A stretch of DNA of 64,000 nt from Bacteroidales bacterium. Its GTDB lineage: Bacteria > Bacteroidota > Bacteroidia > Bacteroidales > Bacteroidaceae. Below are positions 7,522 to 15,557 of the stretch, piece by piece; positions within the stretch are counted from its first letter, which is position 1; every line of letters starts with the position of its first letter. The stretch lies in NCBI GenBank assembly GCA_015060865.1, contig SUXS01000017.1, positions 1-64,000 of the forward strand. The letters run 5' to 3'. Made by a program: the position numbers and the translations under genes. A model generated the notes under the pieces. It ran no database searches and was not told where the DNA came from. It was given only the letters and a program-made list of their open reading frames with translations.

Positions 7522-7622
7522 ACTTGTGTGTGTTGGTTTTACGGTCGCAAAGTTCGCCTAAGCCATCGGAAATTTCAAAAAAACAGCGTCCCAAAAGCGT
7601 TGCAAATACCTAAACCGCAGAT

Positions 7623-8402
7623 CTACTGTTCATAAAAGAAAGCACCATACATGTACTCAGGCAACTTATTGCGTAGCCGTGCCTTGCGCGAACGTAGGGT
7701 CGAGAGTGTCGTGAGCAGGCAATCGGCCATGCGGCGAGGCGACATGCGCAGCCCCGAGCAGATACAGTAGAGCGTCTCTTCGCGGTTGGTATGGGGTGCC
7801 TCTTGGCGAATGTGCTGGATGATGCCGATGAAACACGCTTCGATATCTGTGAGCAGTCGCTTGCGCTCTTCGCCCGTGAACGCCTCTTTGTCGTCAGCAG
7901 TCAGTATCAGCTGCCCCGATGCTGTTGTGGCGAATGCACGCTTCGCCTGCTCCCACTCCTCCTTGAAGGTGCTGGCGGCATCCCTCGGCGCATCGGTGCT
8001 TTTGCGATGCCGTGTATAATACCCCACCGAGCCGAAGATCAGCAGCAAAGCCATGCTGCCTACAATCCACGGCGCAGTCATATTTTGTCGCTCCTCACTC
8101 GCCAGCTCCACGTGCAGCTTCATGTACTTCGTGGCGCGGTAGGGATCTTCGTCGCGCAACTGATGCAGCCTCGAACGTAGCAGATAGACCATGCTGCGCT
8201 GTTCCTTTGTGAGTGAGGGAGCACGGTGCATCGAGTCGATACGTGCCTCGGCCTTCTGGTATTCGCCCTTGAGGAGCAGTTCCTGCACGGAAGTGTACAC
8301 CTCGGTTGTCGATGCCGTATCCGCCACGCCATCCTCCTCCTTGCTACATGCTGCAAGAGCGAGAAGCATTCCCACGAGTATGACATATACACTTCCTTTC
8401 AT
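7623..8402 (-). CDS. lipobox/transmembrane protein with HTH-like C-terminus
   Basis: A 259-residue protein. MKGSVYVILVGMLLALAACS is a lipobox signal (Cys19). Residues 35-105 look like short helical repeats of TPR type (EYQKAEARID, LLRSRLHQL), 111-129 (PWIVGSMALLLIFGSVGYY) form a membrane helix, and the last 55 residues (YCICSGLRMSPRRMADCL, TLRSRKARLRNKL) resemble a compact LuxR-type helix-turn-helix. In Bacteroidota such envelope-anchored proteins with a cytoplasmic HTH are common orphan regulators. A sensing and DNA-binding role is inferred, not shown. It lies next to the small membrane protein at 8474-8800. Confidence 0.6.
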   Translation of the reverse strand: MKGSVYVILVGMLLALAACSKEEDGVADTASTTEVYTSVQELLLKGEYQKAEARIDSMHRAPSLTKEQRSMVYLLRSRLHQLRDEDPYRATKYMKLHVELASEERQNMTAPWIVGSMALLLIFGSVGYYTRHRKSTDAPRDAASTFKEEWEQAKRAFATTASGQLILTADDKEAFTGEERKRLLTDIEACFIGIIQHIRQEAPHTNREETLYCICSGLRMSPRRMADCLLTTLSTLRSRKARLRNKLPEYMYGAFFYEQ

Positions 8403-8473
8403 CTGTCCTTTTGGAAAACACTGAGATTTTTCTCCTGTATAGAAACTAAACGAATTAAACTATTACAGATTCA

Positions 8474-8800
8474 TTATTTCATAAATCTCTTCTCGAATAT
8501 GTTCACATAGAGCACCGCTACAATCCCAAAAATCAGGAGAGGAGACACCAACATTGCCTCAAAGAGTTTCAGATTCGGCATAAACGGGGCGGCAAGCATA
8601 AATGGTATCGTAGCAAACATCATGTTGGAAATGAAACGCCCTACACGAGGAAGGTCTATCTTGGCAAGCTTGTCGCGCGACATCGTATTGTAGCCAGACA
8701 TCTTCTCGGGATGACGACGGACATAGAGGCCGCAAAAAACAATCACAACAGATACAAGCAGTGCGACAATTAGATTGACGACAACAACAGTTGGTTCCAT
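8474..8800 (-). CDS. small three-helix membrane protein, DUF3784-like
   Basis: About 108 residues from the ATG at 8800 (MEPTVVVVNLIVALLVSVV); an upstream TTG at 8818 is less likely. Three hydrophobic segments (about 3-22, 58-78 and 81-100). The loop after helix 1 contains MSGYNTMSRDKLAKID, very similar to the GYNTMSKEE motif that typifies DUF3784 proteins. Function of that family is unknown. Monocistronic by appearance. Confidence 0.65.
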   Translation of the reverse strand: MEPTVVVVNLIVALLVSVVIVFCGLYVRRHPEKMSGYNTMSRDKLAKIDLPRVGRFISNMMFATIPFMLAAPFMPNLKLFEAMLVSPLLIFGIVAVLYVNIFEKRFMK

Positions 8801-9007
8801 GAGGTTATTTTTTTGCAAAAATAAACATCTTTCTTTTCATTCGCAAATCAATCATTCACAATCCAAAGCGACATTGCTGAAGAACATAGTTCTGTTTTTC
8901 CCATCTGCAGTGCAAATAAGAATAGGGGCCTCGGGAAATTATCGGTATCCAATAGCCATTTTCTTGAAATGACACTATTGATTTATCCTTTTCACAAAGC
9001 AAATTCT

Positions 9008-9091
9008 TAAATCATAAGCACTGAATATTAAATTACAGGCTATGATTTATTATTCGTAAGCTATGAATATTAAATCAGTGCTTATGATTTA
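9008..9091. repeat. 17-bp perfect inverted repeat upstream of the ECF sigma gene
   Basis: TAAATCATAAGCACTGA (9008-9024) and its exact complement at 9075-9091 enclose 50 bp. The spacer contains two direct copies of GCTATGA, and GAATATTAAAT occurs next to both arms. The rest of the gap 8801-9261 is A/T-rich with no gene. It could be a long hairpin or a binding site for a dimeric regulator; no transposon-type flanking duplication is visible. Confidence 0.6.
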
Positions 9092-9174
9092 TCTTTTCGA
9101 AGAATGGGAGATAGTAATTTCCACCTATGATTGGGATTTGTTTATTGCCCAAACGAAAAAATAAAATTATTTTT

Positions 9175-9207
9175 GTCACAAAACTGCGGCACGACTCGTC
9201 TGTATAG
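9175..9207 (+). promoter_or_regulatory. candidate ECF-type promoter of the sigma operon
   Basis: GTCAC (9175-9179) and CGTCTGTATAG (9197-9207), 17 bp apart, resemble the GTnAC...CGTCt pattern of ECF sigma targets. They lie 55 bp before the sigma gene, so autoregulation is plausible. No TTTG/TAnnTTTG pair is seen here. Confidence 0.4.
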
Positions 9208-9261
9208 ATGAAAGTACTAAAACAGGAATCAACGACAAAAAGAAAATAACACACCGTACCT

Positions 9262-9759
9262 ATGATGCCCGCCTCCCTTTTCAAGCAACTGTTGCTACCG
9301 CTTTACCCACGGCTTCAGCGCGTGGCTTTGCGTATGCTCGGCAATGTCGAGGATGCCGAGGATATGGTGCAGGAGGTGTATATGAAGTTGTGGGGCAAGC
9401 GCGAAGAGTTGCCCGACGTGCAGAATATGGAAGCTTATTGCGTAGCACTTACAAAAAATATGTGTATAGACAGGCTTCGCCTTGCAGAGGTGGATAGGGT
9501 AGATGTAGACGATGTCCCGTTGTCGCTTGCGGCAGCCGACGATGTGGCGTGCCTGTTAGAGAGGCAAGATACCATAGAGCAAGTGATGCTAATAATAGAA
9601 ACTTTACCCGAGAAGCAACAGCAGGTGGTTACCTTGCGCGACATAAGGGACTGCACCTTCGAGGAGATAGAAGAACAAACAGGGCTGACGGCCGTAAACG
9701 TAAGAGCGCTGCTGAGCCGTGCCCGAAAGACCATACGAGAGAGATTCAAGAGAGTATAA
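9262..9759 (+). CDS. ECF-family RNA polymerase sigma factor
   Basis: A 165-residue sigma-70 family protein of the extracytoplasmic-function type. Region 2 covers roughly residues 1-75 (LYPRLQRVALRMLGNVEDAEDMVQEVYMKLW is the region 2.2-type core), and region 4 covers 105-160 (LPEKQQQVVTLRDIRDCTFEEIEEQ, a helix-turn-helix that reads the -35 box). It heads an operon with an anti-sigma-like membrane protein (22 bp downstream) and a DUF4252 protein, the usual Bacteroides arrangement. The inducing signal is unknown. Confidence 0.93.
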   Translation: MMPASLFKQLLLPLYPRLQRVALRMLGNVEDAEDMVQEVYMKLWGKREELPDVQNMEAYCVALTKNMCIDRLRLAEVDRVDVDDVPLSLAAADDVACLLERQDTIEQVMLIIETLPEKQQQVVTLRDIRDCTFEEIEEQTGLTAVNVRALLSRARKTIRERFKRV

Positions 9760-9780
9760 CAATATAAAAAGGTATACAAC

Positions 9781-10299
9781 ATGGATGCCAAGATACTGGA
9801 ACAACAGATAGAGCGGTACTTTGATGCGGCGCTCAGTGCTGATGAAGAGCGTGAGCTGGTGCGATGGCTGACGGCGAGCGAAGTGCCTGAGCATCTGGAG
9901 CACGACAAGCAGGTGATACTTGCCCTGCACGACACAGCTGCAAGCGACCACACAGAAGCTATGGAGCGATTGTCGCGCAAGATAGATGCCTGGGAAACCG
10001 AAGAGCACCGACCCATACGCCGAGCGCTCACGGTGCGCCTATGGAAGGCGGCAAGCGTAGCGGCATGTGCCGTGCTGGTTGTAGGACTGAGTCTGCAACT
10101 TCTCCGTCCGTCCACTCCACGCGACACATTCGACAATCCCGAAGATGCCTACACAGCCACATGCGAGGCGTTGCTGGCACTCTCATCGGCACTGAACAAA
10201 GGAACTGAATATGTCGGTATGGCTATGGAGACTGGCGGCAAGGTAGAGCGCAGCGTCAACCATCAACTGGAGATATTGAAAGGACTGAATAACAACTAA
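9781..10299 (+). CDS. anti-sigma-factor-like single-pass membrane protein
   Basis: A 172-residue protein. The N-terminal cytoplasmic part begins QQIERYFDAALSADEERELV, typical of Bacteroidota proteins encoded right after ECF sigma genes. One membrane helix at about 89-108 (AASVAACAVLVVGLSLQLL) is followed by about 65 periplasmic residues. By position and topology it should hold the sigma factor at the membrane. No zinc-binding HxxxCxxC motif is visible, so it is not a classic ZAS anti-sigma factor. Confidence 0.7.
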   Translation: MDAKILEQQIERYFDAALSADEERELVRWLTASEVPEHLEHDKQVILALHDTAASDHTEAMERLSRKIDAWETEEHRPIRRALTVRLWKAASVAACAVLVVGLSLQLLRPSTPRDTFDNPEDAYTATCEALLALSSALNKGTEYVGMAMETGGKVERSVNHQLEILKGLNNN

Positions 10300-10309
10300 A
10301 ATAAAGAGT

Positions 10310-10837
10310 ATGAAAAGAATGATTCTATCGGCACTAGTTGCCATCAGTGCATTGGTAGCCAATGCCCAGCACGAATACTTCCACAAGTATGCCGACATGG
10401 AGGGTGTCACCTCGGTGTATGTATCGAAAACCATGTTCCGCTTTATGAAGGGACTACCCATCGAAGTGGACGACGTGGACATGAGTACAATCATCAGCAA
10501 GCTCGATGGGTTGTATATCCTCACAACAGACAGGCCGGAGATAAAGGAGGCCTTAAGAAAAGAGACGGAATTTATCACCAAAAACGGGGATTTCGAATGT
10601 ATCAAGTCAAAGCAAAAGACCAAAGAGTCTGTTACCCGAAAAGAGGTAAACGGCTACGAGGAGATAGTGCGCATCAAGGAGGACGGACAGAAGATGGCCG
10701 TATATATGAAAGAGGAGGAAGACGCACGCACCGAATATGTGATGATAGTAGACAGCCCGGAGGACGAATATGTAATCATGATATTCACCGGGGAGCTGCA
10801 GCCACGCGATGTGCAGGGGTTGATTAGGGTTGAATAG
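10310..10837 (+). CDS. DUF4252 exported protein
   Basis: A 175-residue protein with a Sec signal peptide (MKRMILSALVAISALVANA). The mature start, HEYFHKYADMEGVTSVYVSK, and a later MIVDSPEDEYVIMIFTGEL match DUF4252, a family almost always encoded in Bacteroides ECF sigma operons. Periplasmic; function unknown. It ends the operon 11 bp after the anti-sigma-like gene and is followed by a palindromic terminator shared with dnaN. Confidence 0.85.
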   Translation: MKRMILSALVAISALVANAQHEYFHKYADMEGVTSVYVSKTMFRFMKGLPIEVDDVDMSTIISKLDGLYILTTDRPEIKEALRKETEFITKNGDFECIKSKQKTKESVTRKEVNGYEEIVRIKEDGQKMAVYMKEEEDARTEYVMIVDSPEDEYVIMIFTGELQPRDVQGLIRVE

Positions 10838-10927
10838 GAGTTTGTGTGTGTTCTAAACAGTGAGGATGATAAACTGGTAATCGTATAGAAAGCAAGTCGA
10901 AAGTTAGTCGTAATCATTAAACAAAGA

Positions 10928-10953
10928 AACAGCCCTACCGCGGTAGGGCTGTT
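10928..10953. terminator. bidirectional terminator between DUF4252 and dnaN
   Basis: A 26-bp perfect palindrome (AACAGCCCTACCG joined to its complement) lies between the convergent ends of the sigma operon and dnaN. It folds on both strands; there is no long T-run. Confidence 0.65.
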
Positions 10954-10977
10954 ATAGTATCTATTCAAAGAAGCCTC

Positions 10978-12102
10978 TTAGTCGTTGAGCATCATCGGCA
11001 TGAGGAGCATGAGGAGCTCTTCGGCCTCGCTCTGCTCGGCAGGCACGAGGACGCCGGCACGTGAGGGGTCTGACACCTCGATGACTACTTCCTGACCATT
11101 GATGTTGGAGAGGATGTCCATGAGGAAAGTGGCCTTGAAGCCGATGCTCATGGAATTGCCTTCGTAACTGCAAGCGAGTTTCTCCTCGGCAGAAGTAGAG
11201 AAGTCCATGTCCTGAGCCGAGATGAGAAGCTCATTGTTGGCCATGCGGAGCTTGATGAGGCTGCTGCTCTGTGATGAGAACACGGATACGCGGCGCAGAG
11301 CGCTGAGCATGGCTGCGCGGTCGATGGTAATCTTGAAAGGATTGTTTTGCGGAATCACCGAGTTGTAGTTGGGGTAGCGGCCCTCGATGAGGCGGCATAT
11401 CATGCGGTGATTGGGCATCTCGAAGGTGGCGTTGCGGTCGTCGAAAGAGATCTTGATTTCGCCAGCCTCCTTGGCCAAGAGGTTCTTGAGCAGTGCTGCA
11501 GGCTTCTTGGGCAGGATGAAAGCGGCCTTCTCGTCGCCCTTCACATTGTAGAGCTTGTAGCGCACGAGTTTGTGACCATCAGAAGCCACGAGGGTGACAT
11601 ACTCGGTGAAGATGTCGAAGTAGATACCGTTCATCACGGGGCGCAGCTCGTCGTCGGCAGTGGCGAAGATGGTGCGGTTGATGCCGCCGAGCAACGTGTC
11701 GGCCTCGATGGTGAAGCTCACGGCGTTCTCACCCATCAAGGCCGCCATGGGATATTCGTCGGCCGACTGACCCATCAAGCTATACTTACCATTCATGTAC
11801 TGGATGGTAATCTCCATTGTCTGTGCATTGACATCAAAGGCTATTGGTTGCTCAGGAAGTTCTTTAATGGCATCAAGCAAGGTTTTTGAAGAAACGGCAA
11901 ACTGCTGGTCGCCTTCACTCTCTACAACCTCCATAGCGGTGTCAAGGGTGGTTTCGTTGTCTGATGCAGTAATTGACAATTTGTTTCCCTCGATATTGAA
12001 TAGGAAGCAGTCTAAGATTGGAAGTGTGCTCTTGGAATTGATGACACGTCCGATAGCTTGCAGATGGCTGTAAAGCGCCGCGCTTGATACAACAAATTTC
12101 AT
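10978..12102 (-). CDS. dnaN: DNA polymerase III beta sliding clamp
   Basis: A 374-residue clamp that encircles DNA and tethers the replicative polymerase and other partners. The start at 12102 gives MKFVVSSAALYSHLQAIGRVI, the usual clamp N-terminus; the open frame extends to 12519 but that part has no clamp similarity. Internal landmarks are LPILDCFLFNI (strand after helix 1), INRTIFATADDELRPVMNGIYF (second domain) and a C-terminus ELLMLLMPMMLND equivalent to the protein-binding pocket strand (MPMRL in other clamps). A TTTG-N20-TACTTTTG promoter precedes it, back-to-back with the DUF3127 gene. Confidence 0.96.
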   Translation of the reverse strand: MKFVVSSAALYSHLQAIGRVINSKSTLPILDCFLFNIEGNKLSITASDNETTLDTAMEVVESEGDQQFAVSSKTLLDAIKELPEQPIAFDVNAQTMEITIQYMNGKYSLMGQSADEYPMAALMGENAVSFTIEADTLLGGINRTIFATADDELRPVMNGIYFDIFTEYVTLVASDGHKLVRYKLYNVKGDEKAAFILPKKPAALLKNLLAKEAGEIKISFDDRNATFEMPNHRMICRLIEGRYPNYNSVIPQNNPFKITIDRAAMLSALRRVSVFSSQSSSLIKLRMANNELLISAQDMDFSTSAEEKLACSYEGNSMSIGFKATFLMDILSNINGQEVVIEVSDPSRAGVLVPAEQSEAEELLMLLMPMMLND

Positions 12103-12140
12103 AGCAATTATATTTTTAGTTAGTATTCGATATATTTTTA

Positions 12141-12172
12141 CAAAAGTAGCACAAACCCATCGGCCTGCCAAA
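12141..12172 (-). promoter_or_regulatory. dnaN promoter
   Basis: Minus strand: TTTG (12169-12172), 20 bp, TACTTTTG (12141-12148). Exact match to the Bacteroidota consensus, 38 bp before the dnaN ATG. Confidence 0.7.
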
Positions 12173-12253
12173 AAAAACGAGGAAAAAATTAGCAATATAT
12201 TCGATAAAAATGTAACTTCGCACCATAATTTATAAAATACTGAAAAAAAGATT

Positions 12254-12652
12254 ATGGAACTGACAGGAAAGATTATAGCCGTGCTCCCCGAACGTGGTGG
12301 CATTTCTAAAGCCGGCAATGAGTGGAAAATCCAAGAGTATGTGCTCGAGACAATGGAGCAGTATCCCCGCAAGATGATGTTCAACGTGTTTGGTGCCGAC
12401 CGCATCGCGCAGTTCAACATCCAGTTGGGCGAAACACTTACCGTATCATTCGATATTGATAGCCGCGAATATAACGGACGTTGGTACAACGATATCCGCG
12501 CATGGAAGGTAGACCGCAATGCAGCTGCTCCTGCAGCAGGCGCTCCCGTGCCTCCTGTTGCAGCCGGTGCCCCTGTGCCTCCTCCCGTGGACCCATTTGG
12601 TCCAGCACCGCAAATGAATGCTTCGAACGAGGCTGACGACCTTCCTTTCTGA
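12254..12652 (+). CDS. DUF3127 protein with SSB-like acidic tip
   Basis: A 132-residue protein. Residues 1-90 form an OB-fold-like DUF3127 domain (ELTGKIIAVLPERGG, REYNGRWYNDIRAWKV). Residues 92-118 are a flexible A/P/V/G linker, and the end is EADDLPF, the acidic-hydrophobic tip that single-stranded DNA-binding proteins use to recruit repair and replication enzymes. Domain order therefore mimics SSB. It is divergent from dnaN, which strengthens a role in DNA replication or repair; this is inference. The start ATG at 12254 and a strong terminator directly after the gene define a monocistronic unit. Confidence 0.85.
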   Translation: MELTGKIIAVLPERGGISKAGNEWKIQEYVLETMEQYPRKMMFNVFGADRIAQFNIQLGETLTVSFDIDSREYNGRWYNDIRAWKVDRNAAAPAAGAPVPPVAAGAPVPPPVDPFGPAPQMNASNEADDLPF

Positions 12653-12686
12653 TACCTTTCGGACCTTCAGGATGAAGGGGTATAAA

Positions 12687-12724
12687 AAGAAGCATCAAGT
12701 GTGAACTTGATGCTTCTTTTTTTG
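12687..12724 (+). terminator. rho-independent terminator of the DUF3127 gene
   Basis: AAGAAGCATCAAGT (12687-12700), loop GTGA, complement (12705-12718), then a run of T. A 14-bp perfect stem 35 bp after the stop. Confidence 0.9.
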
Positions 12725-12725
12725 G

Positions 12726-12820
12726 GGTGCCCCTCAGGCGGCCTACCCTATATTCCCATACAGAGCATGCCTAAAATTATCATGAAACGGGGAATTCACA
12801 CTGAGGTTATGAGGGGCACC
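12726..12820. repeat. 11-bp inverted repeat with 73-bp interior
   Basis: GGTGCCCCTCA (12726-12736) and TGAGGGGCACC (12810-12820) are exact complements; CCTCAG/CTGAGG overlap them. The interior has no frame. It could be a small hairpin element or an unannotated RNA; the T-rich bases on the right would suit a plus-strand terminator. Confidence 0.4.
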
Positions 12821-12874
12821 TTTTCTTCGATTCTTCCTATTAAGGCTTATATAGAGGATTAAAAAATCATATAC

Positions 12875-13294
12875 TCATCGCGAATGAGATGGCCGATCTC
12901 CGCCACGGGTTCCTCCTTGCCGGCGACGCTCCTGCTGTACCTTCTGCCATTTCGTATATTTGGCATATTGGTCGGGCGTAAGCACCTTCTTCAACTCGGC
13001 ATCCATGGCTTCCTGACTCTTCTTCATCTCTTCTTGACGCGCTTCACGGCTCATCTGCTGCCCAGCATCTTTCTTCTCACGACGCGCCTTCATCTCCTCA
13101 CCACGCTTCAAGTAAAGATCATATATCGTTTTATACTGGGGGGCGGTAAGAGCCAATTCCTTCTTCAAGTTATCTGCCTGGCGAGCTGCCATCTCTTCAG
13201 GCCTGAATTCACGATGTCCGCCACGCTGCGTAGCCTGCGCAAACAAACTCACGGCAAATATCATAACCATTATGGTCAACAAAGTTCTTTTCAT
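12875..13294 (-). CDS. CpxP/Spy-like periplasmic protein (DUF4890-like)
   Basis: A 139-residue protein with a Sec signal (MKRTLLTIMVMIFAVSLFAQ). The mature part is highly charged and helical: RPEEMAARQADNLKKELALT, QYKTIYDLYLKRGEEMKARR, then LKKVLTPDQYAKYTKWQ. This LT-x-Q-x(n)-Y pattern repeated twice is the mark of Spy/CpxP-type periplasmic chaperones and of the Bacteroides DUF4890 group. The tail is rich in R/G (RRRQGGTRGGDR). A chaperone or envelope-stress role is inferred from the fold class only. Divergent from the GH20 gene. Confidence 0.7.
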   Translation of the reverse strand: MKRTLLTIMVMIFAVSLFAQATQRGGHREFRPEEMAARQADNLKKELALTAPQYKTIYDLYLKRGEEMKARREKKDAGQQMSREARQEEMKKSQEAMDAELKKVLTPDQYAKYTKWQKVQQERRRQGGTRGGDRPSHSR

Positions 13295-13519
13295 CTTATT
13301 ATCATTAATTAGTTAGTATAAAAATACGTAAAAACAACTCCTTCGCAAGCCACGATTTCAAGCTTTACGCAATTAAGACACCATACCCACGAAAAGGTTT
13401 AAAAAAGAACATCATTTTTTCAAAGCATACAATAACCCAGAAAGTTAGCATAAAATGGAGGACTTTCTTCCTAAAACATGACAGAAAAAGCACGAGAAAG
13501 GCCAAAAAGGAGATTCTGA

Positions 13520-13551
13520 TTTGCAAAATCAAACACTTATACGTATCTTCG
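13520..13551 (+). promoter_or_regulatory. candidate promoter of the GH20 gene
   Basis: TTTG (13520-13523), 20 bp, TATCTTCG (13544-13551), one mismatch from TAnnTTTG. It is 21 bp before the first ATG of the hexosaminidase. Confidence 0.5.
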
Positions 13552-13571
13552 CAATGATTTAGTAATTAAGC

Positions 13572-15557
13572 ATGAAAACAATACTTCTTATGAAAAACAG
13601 AATCCTCACGACCTGCCTGATGATATTGTGCATAGCAACATCCGGCAATTTGAAAGCCGAGAACGATAAGCCCTTCGTAATCCCCGAACTGCGCCAGTGG
13701 CAAGGTGCCGATGGCATGGTAGCCATCAGCCCCAGTACCAAGGTGATATATGTCAATGCCGAGCTCGCCGATGCAGCCGAGGCTATGGCCGAGGACTATG
13801 GCCTGCTCTTCGGCAAGGCAATGAAGACCAAGAACGCCAGCAAGGCTCCCAAGGGCACTATCATCATGGCCCTCACCGACGATAAGGAACTGGGCGACGA
13901 GGGTTACAGCATCAAGATTGACGACTGCATAGCCATCGAGGCCAACACCCCCACCGGAGCCTATTGGGCTACACGCACCCTGCTGCAGATCCTTGAGCAG
14001 TACGAGGGCACACACCTGCCCAAGGGTACCATCCGCGACTGGCCCGACTACGCCCTGCGCGGCCTGCTGCTCGACTGCGCCCGCAAGTTCATCCCCATGG
14101 ACTACCTCAAGACCTTCACCAAGGCCATGGCCTACTACAAGATGAACACCATCCAGGTACACCTCAACGACAACGGCTTCAAGCAATACTTCAATCACGA
14201 CTGGGACAAGACCTACGCTGCCTTCCGCCTCGAGAGCGAGTTCTTCCCCGAGCTCACCGCCAAGGACGGCAGCTACGGCAAGGACGAGTTCCGCCAGTTC
14301 CAGAAAGATGCCGCCAAGATGGGTGTGAACATCATCCCCGAGATTGACATCCCCGCCCACTCGCTCGCCTTCGCCCACTACCGCAAGGAGTTCGGCTCCG
14401 AGAAGTACGGCATGGACCACCTCGACCTCTTCAACGAAAACCTCTACCCCTTCCTCGACTCACTCTTCACCGAGTACCTCGAGGGTGAGGACCCCGTGTT
14501 TGTAGGCAAGCAGGTCAACATCGGTACCGACGAGTACTCCAATGCCGAGAAGGCCGTGGTAGAGAAGTTCCGCTACCTCACCGACCGCTACATCCGCTTC
14601 GTCGAGTCGTTCGGCAAGCAGGCGATGGTATGGGGTGCCCTCACCCACGCCAAGGGCGACACTCCCGTGAAGTCCGAGAACGTCATCATGAACTGCTGGT
14701 ACAACGGCTATGCCAACCCTGCCGACATGAAGGCCTTGGGTTACGAGCTCGTCAGCATCCCCGACGGAGCCGTCTACATCGTGCCCGCCGCAGGCTACTA
14801 CTACGACTACCTTAACCTTCCCTACCTATACAATTCATGGAGCCCCGCACAGATCGGCAACCAGAAGTTCGAGGACAAGGACCCCGTCATCCGTGGCGGC
14901 ATGTATGCCGTATGGAATGACGTGGTAGGCAACGGCATCTCTGTTGAGGACATCCACCACCGCAGCTACCCCGGCATGCAGGTCATCGCAGCCTCTACCT
15001 GGAGCCCCACCTACAAGACCGTCCCCTTCGAGGAGTTCAACCACAAGCGCACCCTGCTTGCCGAGGCTCCCGGTGTGAACGACCTGGGCACCTTCAAGGG
15101 CGAGCCTGGTAGCGTAGTGTACACCATCCCCGAGGTGAAGCCTGGCAAGCGCTATCCCCACGCCAAGGCAGGCTACGGCTACAGCGTATCGTTCAGCCTC
15201 GACGGCGCCAAGGAGCAGCCCGGCACCAAGCTCTTGAGTAACGGCATCACCGACTTCTACCTTGCCAGCCCCACCGACGGCCGCATGGCCTTCGTCCGCG
15301 ACGGCTACCTCAACACCTTCAACTACTTCGTTGAGGAGGGCAAGCAGGTCGACATCCGCATCGAGTGCACCAACACCGCCACACGCCTCTATGTAGACGG
15401 CAAGCTGAAGGACGAGCTCAAGCGTGCCAAGCGCTGGGCATCAGACAAGGTATCGTACGACTACGTACCCACCCTCTGCTTCCCCCTCGAGCAGGCAGGC
15501 AACTTCAAGAGCCGTATCACTAATCTTTGTGTAAGAAACTATTGCACGGCAGAATAA
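13572..15557 (+). CDS. GH20 family beta-N-acetylhexosaminidase
   Basis: A 661-residue exported glycoside hydrolase. The second ATG (13590) gives a cleaner signal peptide (MKNRILTTCLMILCIATSG). Residues about 35-145 form the GH20b alpha/beta domain, 150-500 the TIM barrel (DYALRGLLLDCARKFIPMD; MNTIQVHLNDN; VNIIPEIDIPAHS), and the last 120 residues a LamG/concanavalin-like sandwich (ATRLYVDGKLKDELK). The catalytic Asp-Glu pair of GH20 enzymes is in NIGTDEYSNAE near residue 320, where most members have H-x-G-G-D-E. Expected to remove terminal GlcNAc/GalNAc from glycans by substrate-assisted catalysis. Codons end mostly in C or G, as in strongly expressed genes here. Its 3' end overlaps the convergent permease gene by 19 bp. 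Confidence 0.88.
   Translation: MKTILLMKNRILTTCLMILCIATSGNLKAENDKPFVIPELRQWQGADGMVAISPSTKVIYVNAELADAAEAMAEDYGLLFGKAMKTKNASKAPKGTIIMALTDDKELGDEGYSIKIDDCIAIEANTPTGAYWATRTLLQILEQYEGTHLPKGTIRDWPDYALRGLLLDCARKFIPMDYLKTFTKAMAYYKMNTIQVHLNDNGFKQYFNHDWDKTYAAFRLESEFFPELTAKDGSYGKDEFRQFQKDAAKMGVNIIPEIDIPAHSLAFAHYRKEFGSEKYGMDHLDLFNENLYPFLDSLFTEYLEGEDPVFVGKQVNIGTDEYSNAEKAVVEKFRYLTDRYIRFVESFGKQAMVWGALTHAKGDTPVKSENVIMNCWYNGYANPADMKALGYELVSIPDGAVYIVPAAGYYYDYLNLPYLYNSWSPAQIGNQKFEDKDPVIRGGMYAVWNDVVGNGISVEDIHHRSYPGMQVIAASTWSPTYKTVPFEEFNHKRTLLAEAPGVNDLGTFKGEPGSVVYTIPEVKPGKRYPHAKAGYGYSVSFSLDGAKEQPGTKLLSNGITDFYLASPTDGRMAFVRDGYLNTFNYFVEEGKQVDIRIECTNTATRLYVDGKLKDELKRAKRWASDKVSYDYVPTLCFPLEQAGNFKSRITNLCVRNYCTAE

Noticed and set aside
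13566-14420. A 284-codon minus-strand frame opposite the GH20 gene
   Set aside because: Antisense shadow caused by C/G-ending codons of the hexosaminidase; repetitive G/V/L/E composition and no family likeness.
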